Positions 17,696 through 27,504 of a DNA stretch of 64,000 nucleotides are shown here, one piece after another. Below the pieces are notes generated by a model. The model worked only from the letters and a program-made list of their open reading frames with translations, had not been told where the DNA came from and made no database searches. Location: the NCBI GenBank assembly GCA_003164035.1, contig PLRS01000159.1, positions 21,460 through 85,459 of the forward strand, in the 5' to 3' direction. The stretch comes from Bryobacterales bacterium. GTDB lineage: Bacteria > Acidobacteriota > Terriglobia > Bryobacterales > Bryobacteraceae. Each line of letters opens with the position of its first letter. Positions within the stretch are counted from its first letter, which is position 1. Both the position numbers and the translations under genes were made by a program.

Positions 17696-17716
17696 AAGCA
17701 GCGCGAGAGCCGGCCC

Positions 17717-20700
17717 GTGCGCCATTCCATCAGCCGCCGAATGTTTTTGCAGCAAAGCGCTGCATCCTCTTTGTTATATGCGCTGGTGCCCGAAGCCTCC
17801 CGCCAGGCGGCCGGCGCGCACGGCAAGCGAATCACCTTGCTGCACGACGGCGGATTCGATGCCGACGCCTGGGGATGGCAACTGAGCGAAGGCGCGTCCC
17901 TGGACGAGACGGTTGGGCGCGCGGGCGGAAGGTCTTTGCGGGTGCGATCCGCCGCGGGCGACTATGGGCGCTTTCTGGTGTTCAACCCGCGGGAAGGCGC
18001 GCGCTACACCCTGTCCGGCTGGATGAAAACCGCCGGAGTGAAGCCCTTGACGGCGGGAGGCGGCGCCTTTTTTTCCGCGCCGCAGTTTGAGTTCCAGGGC
18101 CGGCCGGCGCAGTATACCGCCGACGGCCACATCGAAGAACAGCATCTGGGAAATACCACGGGCGATTCGGCCTGGAAGCGGTTCAGCCGGGCCTTCACGT
18201 GCCGGAGAGGAACCGCCTGGTTCGAGATTACGGTCGGGCTCTATCGCGCCGCGGGCACGGCATGGTTCGACGACCTGACCTTTGTGGAAGACGTCCAGCC
18301 GGCCGAACTGGCCGATGTCGTCGAGCCAGACATGGCTGCGCAATGGGCCCACACCGCCGTATTGGTCGAGACCGGCGCACGTCAGCCGAAGGCGGCGATT
18401 CTGCGCGACACCCTGCCGGTTCGCGGTACGGCGAGCGATCCGGAACGCCTGGCCGATTTGCTGCGGGAGAGTTACCAGACCGAATACCTGACGGCCGGCG
18501 ATCTGGCCCGCCCGGAGCGCTTCGACCGCCGGCATTTCGATCTGCTGGTATTGCCCTACGGGGAATCGTTTCCCGCTCCGGCGCGCGCCGGGCTACGCGA
18601 GTTTCTCAAACGCGGCGGCAATCTGCTGACTACGGGCGGGTACGCCTTTCAATCTCCGGTGGTGAAAAACGGCCCGGGCTGGAGCTTCGACGACGACCAG
18701 GTCCAGAGGGAACACGGCGAAAACCTGATTCCGGGCGGCGGCTTCACCCTTGGGCTCGAAGCGCTCAAAACCGCCGGTTGGACGATTCCGGCAGGCGCGG
18801 CGGCAGGTGTCGACTCCGCGCAAAAGGCCGCGCGCGTAAGCATTCCGGCGGGCACCTGGGGCCGCGGCGCCGATTGGCGCTGCTCGGTGGCGGCACAGGG
18901 GATCTGGAAGCGTTATTATTTCGAAGCGCGGATTCGCGCCGAGGCCATCGACGCCGCTCAGTCCGGCTACGGCTACATCAACCTGGAACAACTGGATGCC
19001 GCCGGTGAGGTGGTATACGCGACGCAGCAGGAGGTTGGGCGGGCCGCCGGAACCTCGGATTGGGGCGCTGTCCGAACCTTAATTTCTCTCGCCGGGGACA
19101 CGCGGCACCTGCGCGTCCGGTTCGGGTTGTTCGAGGCCACCGGCACTTTGTGGGTGAGCGGCGTCCGCCTGGAGAGGCGCAGCGACGATCCGCAAATCAA
19201 CACGTCGCGCGGTCTGCCGCAGGATGAACTGGTGGTCCAGCCGGAGCAGATCGGCATGTTCGACGCGGACTACCGGCTGCGGCGCGTTTCCTATCTGGAG
19301 GCGGCGCCGGAACAGTTCGTGTGCAAGGCGGACTCGCGCGTGAAAGGCGAGTTTGCCGGCTACGCGGCTTCGGGCGTGCTGGGGATCAACCATTCGCGGT
19401 GGATTCCCCTGGTGAACGCGTATGACCGCTACGGGCGTTTGCGCGGCGCCGCCGCGGCGCTGATGCATCATTACGGCGGCGAGTACGCGCGCGGCGCGTG
19501 GGTCTTCTTTGGCGTGGACAACGCCGATCTGTTCGCGGACGGAAAGCTGGAGCGCTGCCTGCCGGGGATCGCCCGGGCGCTGGCCCGCAATTGCTACCTG
19601 CGGGAAATCGAGACCGATTTCGCCTGCTATCGCGATGGCGAACCGGTCCACCTGCGGGTCAAGGCCAGTAACTATGGCGCCGCGGCCCAGAGCGTGCGGG
19701 TCGTGTTGGAGGTATTACCGGCCGAAGGAGGCGACCCCGCGTTTCGCAATACGCAGGCGTGGCAGCTTGCGCCGGGAGAGACGGCAGTGGCCGCCGCCGA
19801 ATGGAAGCCGCCGCGGTTCGCGCGGAGCCAATACCGGGTGGAGGCGCGTCTCGAGATCGGGTCGGAGACGGTCGATCGCATCGAGACGGGCTTCGAGGTG
19901 TGGAAGGAGGCCACGCTGCGCGCCGGAACGCCGATCGGCTTTGATGACAACTATGTGCAGCTTCACGGCCGTCCCGTTTTTCTCCAGGGCACCGACGACT
20001 ACTGTTACATGTTCCTGAACCGGAACGAAAATCCTCTCACCTGGCAGACGGACGCGTACGGTTGCCGGGACGCCTGCGTGGATCTCTACGAAAACCTGAT
20101 GGGGCTGCGCGGGCCGCAGCAGAATCCACCGCGGGCGTGGTGGCGGTGGATCGACGCCATGCTGCTCGGGATCGAGCGCGCCGGGGGCATCTTTATGCCG
20201 GGGATGCTGATTTTCAGCAACACCGGGGTCAGCGATGCCGACCTGGAAGAACAAAAGGCATTCTGCCGCCGGTTCGCGGAACGCTACCGCGGCGCCCCCG
20301 GACTGATCTACTATCTGAACGGCGACCTGGAATTGCACGATCCCAACCTTCCCGACATTCAGAAGCTCTACCACGAATATCTGCGGCGGAAGTACGGGAC
20401 CCAGGAAGCGCTCAGGGCGGCGTGGACGGTTTCGCCGCCGGAGACGGCGATCGACCGGCTAAAGATCGCGCGCGGCACCGATAACTTTGGCGATGTGCGC
20501 CGGCTGGACGACTACCAGTTTCGGGTCGAACTGGTGCAACGCTGGCTGAACGGGCTCAGCGAAGCGATTCGCCAGGTGGACGGGCAACATCCGATCACGG
20601 CGGAGTTTTACCAGGAGTCGGACAGCGGAATCGACCTGGTTTCCGCGTCCAGGGAGCTGACCTTCGCGAACTTCGGCTACTTCGGCGACAACCGGAGCGA

Positions 20701-22261
20701 CCGCCGGCGGTTCGCGGCAGTGCTGAAGTTCCTCGACCTGCGGCTCCAGGGCAAGGGCGCGCACGTCGGCGAATTCGGCGTGAAGACGCACCCGGGCTGG
20801 AATAGCGCCACCGGGTACATTGAAGCCCGCAGCGAAGCTTACGAGCAGAATTACTTTTTGGAATTGACCCACACCGCGTTCGGGCAAGGCGCGGCAAAGG
20901 TACAGAACTGGTCGTGGAAATATCCGGCCGATCTGCCTTTCGAATGGGGCATGCACTATCCGTGCGACGGGGTGCCGCGCGACGTGCTGGCTTATTATCG
21001 CAATGCCGGGCTGTTGTTCCGTTATTTCCGGCCGCGGTACCAGGAGCCGGCGGTGGTGGTGCTGCTGCCGGACGAAGCCCGCAAGGGCGGCCTGGGATGG
21101 CAGGTTCACGAAGGACTGATTCAATCGCTGCGCCTGCTGATCGATGCCCGCGTGGAGTTCGGCACTTTGGACGACCGGTCGCTCGACAGGCTGCCGAAGG
21201 GGACGAAGGCGATTTTCTATCCTCTGGCGTACTGCCCCACCGACCAAACCGTCGCGCGTTTGCTCGCGTTCGTGCGGGCTGGCGGGAACTTGTATCTTTC
21301 GGGCGACATCGGTTACGATTCGCTGCGGCGCCGAACCAAGGCGGAACGCCTGGAGGAACTCTGCGGCGTGGTTTTTGAAGCGCAACTGTATCCGGGCATC
21401 GGCTTCCAGACCTGGCTCACGGCCGTTCTGCCACAGGGAGAGAGCGGCTGGCCGGAGTACCGTGGAGCGCCGGGAATCCGGGTGCGCGCCGCCAAAGCCG
21501 AGGTGTTGGCGGCGACGGCCGGCGGGGTTCCCGTGGTGACGGAGTACACGCTCGGGGCTGGCCGGGTGATCTTCACCTGCGATCCATTCGAGCTGCACGC
21601 ATCGGAGGCTGCTCCGGATGGCGCGCGGTTCTATGCGGCTTTGCTCGAGCGGATGGGCGTGGCCGGCGAACGCGTGGAACCGGCCGGCGCCCCCCTGCAC
21701 GTGCATCAGGTGCCGGCCGGGAATGGCGAAACCGTGCACGTGGCGATGAACTACGGCGACGCCGACATCGAAAAGGTGAGCTTGTTTCCAGCGGGCAAAC
21801 CCTTGAGCTTCGCTCTCGCGGCGCACCGGCCCGGCGTCGCCGCGATCGACACAGAGGGACACGTGTTCGCAATAGAATGCGCGGGCGAGGCGCGCTACGG
21901 GGACGAACTCCTTTTGCGGTCGGAACTCCACTTAATGGCGATTTCGGCGGACCGCCGGCCGCTGGGGGACAGCCGGCGCCTTTTGCTGCTGCCGATGGGC
22001 ACGGGCCGCGTGGAATTGCCGAATGCGGCCCGCTGGAGCGAGGCCACAGGTTTCGTGGGAGCTGTGGAGCGCGGCCGGTGGAAGACCTACGAAGCCGTGC
22101 GGCTGGAACGGCGCGGCGGCGCGCTTCACTTCGATGTGGATGCGGATCGAAACCTGAGCATGGTATTGCTGGGCGAATCGGGCGAGGAGCGGGCGCTGGC
22201 GGCGCTGGCGGAGACATGGGTGCTCAGGCCGTGGGAACTGGAAGGTGGAACGGGAAAGTGA
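17717..22261 (+). CDS. Very large secreted GH-A/GH42-like putative glycosidase
   Basis: This 1514-aa protein starts with a twin-arginine-like leader (SISRRMFLQQSAASSLLYAL). Residues 40-200 and 340-500 look like carbohydrate-binding jelly rolls (YTLSGWMKTAGV, AWFDDLTFVED; WKRYYFEARIRAE). Residues 225-325 resemble a class-I glutamine-amidotransferase-like/ThuA fold. A (beta/alpha)8 barrel at 770-1080 has candidate acid/base Glu872 (YYLNGDLEL) and nucleophile Glu1019 (HVGEFGVK), followed by a domain like the GH42 trimerisation domain (1090-1280). This is a GH42-like layout, but much larger than a usual GH42 (about 650-700 aa). The start is GTG 17717; MFLQQS eight residues on is an alternative. 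It shares an operator with the amino-sugar genes, which suggests action on aminosugar-containing glycans; no substrate is proved. Confidence 0.75.
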   Translation: MRHSISRRMFLQQSAASSLLYALVPEASRQAAGAHGKRITLLHDGGFDADAWGWQLSEGASLDETVGRAGGRSLRVRSAAGDYGRFLVFNPREGARYTLSGWMKTAGVKPLTAGGGAFFSAPQFEFQGRPAQYTADGHIEEQHLGNTTGDSAWKRFSRAFTCRRGTAWFEITVGLYRAAGTAWFDDLTFVEDVQPAELADVVEPDMAAQWAHTAVLVETGARQPKAAILRDTLPVRGTASDPERLADLLRESYQTEYLTAGDLARPERFDRRHFDLLVLPYGESFPAPARAGLREFLKRGGNLLTTGGYAFQSPVVKNGPGWSFDDDQVQREHGENLIPGGGFTLGLEALKTAGWTIPAGAAAGVDSAQKAARVSIPAGTWGRGADWRCSVAAQGIWKRYYFEARIRAEAIDAAQSGYGYINLEQLDAAGEVVYATQQEVGRAAGTSDWGAVRTLISLAGDTRHLRVRFGLFEATGTLWVSGVRLERRSDDPQINTSRGLPQDELVVQPEQIGMFDADYRLRRVSYLEAAPEQFVCKADSRVKGEFAGYAASGVLGINHSRWIPLVNAYDRYGRLRGAAAALMHHYGGEYARGAWVFFGVDNADLFADGKLERCLPGIARALARNCYLREIETDFACYRDGEPVHLRVKASNYGAAAQSVRVVLEVLPAEGGDPAFRNTQAWQLAPGETAVAAAEWKPPRFARSQYRVEARLEIGSETVDRIETGFEVWKEATLRAGTPIGFDDNYVQLHGRPVFLQGTDDYCYMFLNRNENPLTWQTDAYGCRDACVDLYENLMGLRGPQQNPPRAWWRWIDAMLLGIERAGGIFMPGMLIFSNTGVSDADLEEQKAFCRRFAERYRGAPGLIYYLNGDLELHDPNLPDIQKLYHEYLRRKYGTQEALRAAWTVSPPETAIDRLKIARGTDNFGDVRRLDDYQFRVELVQRWLNGLSEAIRQVDGQHPITAEFYQESDSGIDLVSASRELTFANFGYFGDNRSDRRRFAAVLKFLDLRLQGKGAHVGEFGVKTHPGWNSATGYIEARSEAYEQNYFLELTHTAFGQGAAKVQNWSWKYPADLPFEWGMHYPCDGVPRDVLAYYRNAGLLFRYFRPRYQEPAVVVLLPDEARKGGLGWQVHEGLIQSLRLLIDARVEFGTLDDRSLDRLPKGTKAIFYPLAYCPTDQTVARLLAFVRAGGNLYLSGDIGYDSLRRRTKAERLEELCGVVFEAQLYPGIGFQTWLTAVLPQGESGWPEYRGAPGIRVRAAKAEVLAATAGGVPVVTEYTLGAGRVIFTCDPFELHASEAAPDGARFYAALLERMGVAGERVEPAGAPLHVHQVPAGNGETVHVAMNYGDADIEKVSLFPAGKPLSFALAAHRPGVAAIDTEGHVFAIECAGEARYGDELLLRSELHLMAISADRRPLGDSRRLLLLPMGTGRVELPNAARWSEATGFVGAVERGRWKTYEAVRLERRGGALHFDVDADRNLSMVLLGESGEERALAALAETWVLRPWELEGGTGK

Positions 22262-24231
22262 GACGCCCGATCGTCGGTATACTGGCCTCGGCGGTGTGCG
22301 CGCTCGCCGCTGAGAACTATCGGATCCTCGATCCTCTCATCGTTCCGGCGACGGGCGACCCCGCGGCCGCCGTGATCGCCATCGCCAAACCGGCCACCGC
22401 GCCACGAATCCGGTGCGACCTGGTGATTGCCGGGGGCGGACTGGGTGGTGTAGCGGCGGCGCTGGCGGGCGCGCACGCCGGCCTGCGCGTCTGTCTGACG
22501 GAGCCGACCCACTGGCTGGGCGGGCAGATGACTTCCGAGGGCGTCTCGGCGCTCGACGAGAATCGCTGGATCGAGACAACCGGCGCCACGCGGAGCTACC
22601 AGGATCTGCGCCGGCGCATTCGCGGAGCTTATGCCGGCACGATGGCGCCGGCGGCGCGGACGGCAACCTTGAACCCGGGCCGCTGCTGGGTCAGCGGGCT
22701 GTGCTTTGAACCCAAGGTGGGGGTGAGCGCTATCGACGAACTGATCGCGCCGTACCAAAAGTCCAAACTGCTGCGGGTGATGATGCGGACTGTGCCGGTG
22801 GCTGCGACGCGAGCCGGAAACAAGCTGCGAAGCATCCTGGTTTATGGCCTGGAGAGCCGCCAATTCGCGGAACTCGAAGGGGCGGTCTTCATCGATGCTA
22901 CCGAATTGGGCGATCTACTGCCGCTGGCCGGCGCCGGCTTTCATACCGGGGCCGAAGCGCGCGCCGAAACCGGAGAGCCCGATGCACCGGAGGTGGCGGC
23001 TCCGCAAGCGTTGCAGAGTTTCACCTATCCGTTCGTGCTGGCGGAAAATCCCAGCCATGGCATCAAGCCGGATCGGCCGGCGAGCTACCAACAGGATAAA
23101 GAGCATTTCACCTTCGTGGTGGATTATGGCGAAGGCCGGTTGTTGCGCTACGGCATGTTCGATCAACTGCCGGGCACGCCCGGGTCTTTCTGGACCTATC
23201 GCCGCCTGATTGCGGCCGACCAGTTCCCGGCCGGCAAGTATCGGACCGATCTCAGCATGATCAACTGGAGCGGCAACGATGTCTGCGACGAAGGCTATCT
23301 CTCGGCCGATCCGCTGACCGCCGCGCGGGCGCTGCAACACGGGAAGCGGGTGGCGCTGGGCTTCGCCTGGTGGATCGAGCATGAGGCGCCGCACGATAAG
23401 GGCCATGGCGGCGGGTTTCCCGCCCTGGCCTTGCTTGAAGACGAACTGGGCAGTTCCGACGGACTTTCGCAATTCCCCTACATTCGCGAGTCGCGCCGCA
23501 TGGCTTCGCTGCGAACCATACGGGAGCAAGATGTCGCTGTGCCCTGGCAAGCGGGTGCGCGGGCGGCGGCCTTCGACGATACCGTGGGGATTGGATTCTA
23601 CCCGATCGACATTCACGGCTGCACCCGCGGCAAGCCGTTGCCCACCTCGAAGCCCTACCAGATTCCGTTGGGAGCGCTGTTATCGCGAGACGTTGGGAAC
23701 CTGCTGGCGGGAGCCAAAGACCTGGGAGCCACCCACATCACCAACGGCGCCTACCGGCTGCATCCCACCGAATGGGCGATCGGAGAGGCGGGAGGATTGG
23801 TGGCGGCCTGGGCCATTCCACATCGGCGGGAACCGGTGGAGTTGGCGCAGGACCGGGACGCGTTGCGTGCGCTCCAGCGGCAACTGCTCGAAGCAGGACA
23901 TCCGTTGGCCTGGTTCGACGACGTCGGTCCGGAAGATCCGGCCTTTGCGGCGATCCAATTCGCGGCCGTGGATGGGTTGATGACAATGGATGGGGGCTCG
24001 CTCGCGTTTCGGCCGGAAGATGCCGTGAGCGGCGAAGAGGCTGCCGCCGCGCTTCGGGAACTGGCGCGGCGAGTTTCCGGCGGGTTCGAGATACCGCGAG
24101 GGCTCGAATCGAACGCAGCCTTGCAATGGGCGCAACTGGCGCCGCTGGGACACGGAGCCGAAAGGCGGAGCGGCGCGGTGAAACGTTCCGATTTCGCGGA
24201 GTGGCTGGTGGGGTGGCGGATCGGGCGCTGA
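22258..24231 (+). CDS. Secreted FAD-dependent oxidoreductase (PF12831-like)
   Basis: This 657-aa flavoprotein has a short signal peptide (RRPIVGILASAVCALAAE), a Rossmann dinucleotide motif (VIAGGGLGGVAAALAGAHAG, about residues 57-76), the EPTHWLGGQMTSEGV segment typical of this FAD family, FIDATELGDLLPLAGA, and a C-terminal FAD-proximal region (LLAGAKDLGATHITNGAYRLHPTEWAIGEA). The last 80 residues (SLAFRPEDAVSGEEAAAAL) resemble an SLH-like repeat. The GTG at 22258 overlaps the preceding stop as GTGA and is immediately followed by the leader; a reading from 21877 would run 380 nt into the glycosidase and is rejected. It is probably co-transcribed with the glycosidase and might oxidise its product; the substrate is unknown. 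Confidence 0.85.
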   Translation: MRRPIVGILASAVCALAAENYRILDPLIVPATGDPAAAVIAIAKPATAPRIRCDLVIAGGGLGGVAAALAGAHAGLRVCLTEPTHWLGGQMTSEGVSALDENRWIETTGATRSYQDLRRRIRGAYAGTMAPAARTATLNPGRCWVSGLCFEPKVGVSAIDELIAPYQKSKLLRVMMRTVPVAATRAGNKLRSILVYGLESRQFAELEGAVFIDATELGDLLPLAGAGFHTGAEARAETGEPDAPEVAAPQALQSFTYPFVLAENPSHGIKPDRPASYQQDKEHFTFVVDYGEGRLLRYGMFDQLPGTPGSFWTYRRLIAADQFPAGKYRTDLSMINWSGNDVCDEGYLSADPLTAARALQHGKRVALGFAWWIEHEAPHDKGHGGGFPALALLEDELGSSDGLSQFPYIRESRRMASLRTIREQDVAVPWQAGARAAAFDDTVGIGFYPIDIHGCTRGKPLPTSKPYQIPLGALLSRDVGNLLAGAKDLGATHITNGAYRLHPTEWAIGEAGGLVAAWAIPHRREPVELAQDRDALRALQRQLLEAGHPLAWFDDVGPEDPAFAAIQFAAVDGLMTMDGGSLAFRPEDAVSGEEAAAALRELARRVSGGFEIPRGLESNAALQWAQLAPLGHGAERRSGAVKRSDFAEWLVGWRIGR

Positions 24232-24247
24232 CGGCGCGGCCACGACT

Positions 24248-24556
24248 TCAGGCGGCGGCTGAGGACTGACCGAGGCAGCAATGTTTGTATTTCTTGCCGC
24301 TGCCACAGGGGCACATGTCGTTACGGCCGGTTTTGGGTTCGGGGCGGCGGTAAGTTTCAGGCTTTTGTGCAGAATTGTGCATTTGGAAATCAGGTTCGTT
24401 GGGCGCGGTTGTGCAGTTTTGTGCATCGGCGGGCGGTTCGGCGAAATGCGCGTGCTCGGCTTCCGCCATAGCATCGAACAGGCCGGCCATGCTGACGGGC
24501 TTTTCCTTTTCGAACTTGGGAGGGGTGGCGACTTGTTGGGGAGTCAGGTAAGGCAT
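24248..24556 (-). CDS. Small SEC-C motif protein
   Basis: This 102-aa protein has a C-terminal SEC-C zinc-binding motif ([18 protein letters not shown]), the motif found at the end of SecA and in several small proteins. The N-terminal 70 residues are of low complexity with two related words (DAQNCT, QMHNSA) encoded by a near-direct 17-bp repeat at 24366-24382 and 24410-24426. ATG 24556 is preferred because AAAGG lies about 8 nt upstream; GTG 24565 would add three residues. It faces the flavoprotein gene convergently with 16 nt between stops. A role in protein export or nucleic-acid binding is possible but not shown. Confidence 0.75.
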   Translation of the reverse strand: MPYLTPQQVATPPKFEKEKPVSMAGLFDAMAEAEHAHFAEPPADAQNCTTAPNEPDFQMHNSAQKPETYRRPEPKTGRNDMCPCGSGKKYKHCCLGQSSAAA

Positions 24557-24565
24557 GGGGATCAC

Positions 24566-24920
24566 CTTTCGGCTATACGATAGCGGGCGAGCGGGAAAAA
24601 CAGGGAAGTGGAGAAGTCGCGGATGGGCGCTAAGGGATTGGGGCGGAATAGGTTACCAATATTTTCAAAGTCTGTGACTGATAAAGGCTTCGCTGGTTTC
24701 GCGGGGCGGGCTGCCGAGGGATCGGCGAGCTTTTCATGGCAGTCGCCGAGAGTCCGACCAACATTCCTTCTGGTGTGCTGGAGCTTGGGGACGCGTGTAC
24801 ATTAGCCGGCCGACGGCCATTGGGCCCGCCTCCCTGGACTGAATACCCGCGGAACTGTGTTGTGGCCGCAGATAGGGGAAGCGGCCATAGACTGACCTTG
24901 CCCGTTTTCTGTGACTCCTC
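24566..24920. other. Intergenic region, no gene recognised
   Basis: This 355-nt gap holds no convincing coding frame. A short hairpin (GGCCGC...GCGGCC) near 24865-24888 lies about 35 nt beyond the stop of the enolase-superfamily gene and could be its transcript end. I see no strong promoter. Confidence 0.5.
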
Positions 24921-26246
24921 TTACCATTCCGCCACCGACCCATCCTCATGAAACACGCGGGCCATCGGGCGCGTGCCGCCGAAGGGGTACTTGGACAGGT
25001 TCGCTTCAGACAGGTCGAAACCTAGGCCGGGCTTTGGGGACAGCGGGAAGCGGCCGTCCACCATGCGCATGGCGGGGAAGCCTAGCCACTCTTGCCACAC
25101 CTTGTCATTGGGGCCGGGGTGGATTTGGCCGCAGATTTCCTGCACCAGGAAGTTGGGCATGGCGGCGTTCACCTGGAGGGTGGCGAGGCCGCCGATGGGG
25201 CCTTCGCAGGCGTGCGGGGCCATCGAGATGCCCGACACCGAGGCCATTTGAGCTACTTTCCAGAGGCCAGTGACACCGCCGACGTGGTTGATGTCGGTCT
25301 GCAAAATATCGACGATTCCCATCTCGATCAGCTCGCGGCAACCGTAGGTGGCGACCAGGCGCTCGCCGGTGGCGATGGGGGTGGTGGAGCGACGGGCGAC
25401 CTTCGCCATGGCCTGGGCGTTTTCGGGCGGGCACGGCTCTTCGATGAACAACAGGTTCAGCGGCTCGACTTCCTTCACCAGGATGGATGCCACCGAAGGG
25501 CTGGTCTTGGCGTGGAAATCCACGGCGATATCGATTTCGGGGCCGAGCGCCTCGCGCAGCAACTGCATCCACTTCACCGCGGCGTCGATTTTCTTGCGCG
25601 TTTCGATCCACTCGTAGGTATCGGGCAGGCCGGTCTTGAAACACGACACGCCCTGCGCGATGGCGGTTTCGCGCAGCTTCGCCAGGCCCTCCTGAGTGCG
25701 GACTCCATCGGCATGATAGTAGCCCCGCACTCCGCGCGGATCGAGCGGGCCACCCAGCAGGCGGTGCGCGGGCACGCCCAGCGCCTTGCCGCGGATATCC
25801 CAGAGCGCCTGGTCGATGGCCGAAATGGCGGAGCCGATCACCGGGCCGGCTCGGTAGAAGCTGTGCACGTACATGGATTGCCAGGTGTGCTCCACCTGCA
25901 TGGGATCGCTGCCAATGACGAAGTCGCGGAAGTCTTCGATGCAGGCCATGGCGGCGCCGGCTTTGCCTTCGAGGGTCCCCTCGCCCCAGCCGACCAAGCC
26001 CTGGTTGGTCTCCAGTTTGACGAAGACGTAGGGCCGGTCGGAAGTGGGTGTGAGCGATACGCCGAAGACTTTCATGCCGGTGATCTTCAGGCCGGACTGG
26101 AGACCGTCGAAAGCGCCGGTTACCGCCTGGGGCGCGAAGGAACAAGCGCAACCGTCCACAACCGCGCGTCGCGTTTCGGTGTTCGCCGCGTTCTCGCCCA
26201 GGGCCAGACCGGCCGCGCCGAACGCCAGAAAGTTCCTACGCAGCAT
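24921..26246 (-). CDS. Enolase-superfamily sugar-acid dehydratase (galactonate dehydratase-like)
   Basis: This 441-aa member of the mandelate racemase/muconate lactonising group has a Tat-like or secretory leader (LRRNFLAFGAAGLALGE), an N-terminal capping domain (ITGMKVFGVSL, VGWGEGTLEGK), and a barrel. Metal ligands are visible in VDFHAKTS, FIEEPCPP and ATGERLVATYG; the catalytic His is in APHACEGP. The fold and GQIHPGPNDKVWQEW resemble D-galactonate/gluconate dehydratases. ATG 26246 is chosen: GGAG lies 8 nt upstream and the leader follows directly; an upstream start at 26270 would add eight residues. It overlaps the end of the upstream enolase-like gene by 11 nt, so the two are probably co-translated. 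Confidence 0.85.
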   Translation of the reverse strand: MLRRNFLAFGAAGLALGENAANTETRRAVVDGCACSFAPQAVTGAFDGLQSGLKITGMKVFGVSLTPTSDRPYVFVKLETNQGLVGWGEGTLEGKAGAAMACIEDFRDFVIGSDPMQVEHTWQSMYVHSFYRAGPVIGSAISAIDQALWDIRGKALGVPAHRLLGGPLDPRGVRGYYHADGVRTQEGLAKLRETAIAQGVSCFKTGLPDTYEWIETRKKIDAAVKWMQLLREALGPEIDIAVDFHAKTSPSVASILVKEVEPLNLLFIEEPCPPENAQAMAKVARRSTTPIATGERLVATYGCRELIEMGIVDILQTDINHVGGVTGLWKVAQMASVSGISMAPHACEGPIGGLATLQVNAAMPNFLVQEICGQIHPGPNDKVWQEWLGFPAMRMVDGRFPLSPKPGLGFDLSEANLSKYPFGGTRPMARVFHEDGSVAEW

Positions 26247-27315
26247 GGTATTTCTCCAGCGCCTGTTCATTCACATCGATACCCAGGCCGGGACCACGCG
26301 GCAACTCAAGAAAGCCGTCTCGCGGGGTCTCGATACCGGCGGAGACGATCTCTGCGCGCATGGCGCGGTCGGCGGCATCCTCGGGATAGGGTACGTGCTG
26401 GATGAAGAAATTCGGAACGCTGGCGGCCAGGTGCAGGGCCGCGGCGGTAGCTACCGGACCACCGTCGTGGTGGGGCGCGATGGCCACATAGTAAGTCTCC
26501 GCCATCACGGCTATGCGGCGCGCGCCGGTGATGCCGTACACCGAGATATCCGGCCGCACCACGTCGACCAGGCCTTCCCGCAGCAGCGTCTGAAAGACCG
26601 CGGGGTCGGCGACGCCGCGCCCGAACCCCAGCGGGGTCACCGCCTCAGCCGAGATCTTGCGCAGGGCTTCGAGATTGGACACGGAGCACGGTTCGTCGAA
26701 CCACAGCGGATGGCTGGTCTCGACGGTGGCCGCTACCGACGCGGCGTCCGATGGCGTGAGGCGGCCGTGACCGTCCAGGACAAAGTCCCGGTCGTCTCCT
26801 ACTTGCTTGAGAAGCTCACGCACCTGGTCCTGATAAGCGCGACCCTGATTGCGCGCGGCCGGCGGGGGGACGCGCACAGACGCGGCATGAAAGCCGGGCG
26901 CAGCGGGGGAACCCGAGAACGCGCGGACTTTGTTGCGGGTGGGCCCTCCCAACACACGGTAGACGGGCGCGCGGCAGGCTTTGCCGAGTATGTCGAGCAG
27001 GGCCATATCGAGAGCGCCGGCCAAAGGCGTGGACCCGTCGATGGCGGCGTAGAGCGTGGCCGGGCGGCCGAGCCAAGCTTTTTCCAGCGCCTTGGAATCC
27101 TGCACGGAGGCCTCGGCGCATTCGCCCCATCCGGTCAACCCGGAACCGGTCTTGACGCGGACGATCGCGTAGCGATTTCCCGACACCGGCTCGCGGAGGG
27201 GGAACCAGCGGATCTCGGCGATGACGTGGGGTCCGGTTGGTGCGGCGGCGAACTGGGGCACAAACCCGGCGGTTAGGCGCGCTCGGCGCCGCGCGATGGT
27301 GGGATTGGCGGGCAT
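26236..27315 (-). CDS. Divergent enolase-superfamily protein with altered metal site
   Basis: This 359-aa protein shares the MR/MLE fold (GSGLTGWGECAEAS in the capping domain; barrel with FVLDGHGRLT, LWFDEPCS and DISVYGITGARRIA). The expected third metal-ligand strand, usually ATGE, reads PLGFGRGV, so the Glu ligand is replaced by Arg233; the second ligand is Asp207 rather than Glu. The lysine motif KxK is not recognisable. HHDGG is present. It may be a dehydratase with a changed site, or a non-catalytic paralogue of the downstream dehydratase. It lies upstream of that gene and overlaps it by 11 nt. Confidence 0.78.
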   Translation of the reverse strand: MPANPTIARRRARLTAGFVPQFAAAPTGPHVIAEIRWFPLREPVSGNRYAIVRVKTGSGLTGWGECAEASVQDSKALEKAWLGRPATLYAAIDGSTPLAGALDMALLDILGKACRAPVYRVLGGPTRNKVRAFSGSPAAPGFHAASVRVPPPAARNQGRAYQDQVRELLKQVGDDRDFVLDGHGRLTPSDAASVAATVETSHPLWFDEPCSVSNLEALRKISAEAVTPLGFGRGVADPAVFQTLLREGLVDVVRPDISVYGITGARRIAVMAETYYVAIAPHHDGGPVATAAALHLAASVPNFFIQHVPYPEDAADRAMRAEIVSAGIETPRDGFLELPRGPGLGIDVNEQALEKYHAA

Positions 27316-27504
27316 TTTTCCACAATCACGATATCACGAACCGGTAGGGCGCTCCATGCCGCCGTGCCGCCGTGGCGCGGGCATTCTTGCCTGCTGTGTC
27401 GAGAGTAAGAGTCGTCTCGACACTTCTTCCAGCCTGCGACACAATATCGAGGGCCAACGTCGGCACGACTGCCGACCCGGCAGGCAGGACGGCCTGCGCC
27501 ACGA

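Noticed and set aside
24734..24949. 71-codon minus frame after the SEC-C gene
   Set aside because: Composition is Arg/Ser-rich with no start signal and it runs into the enolase-like gene end.
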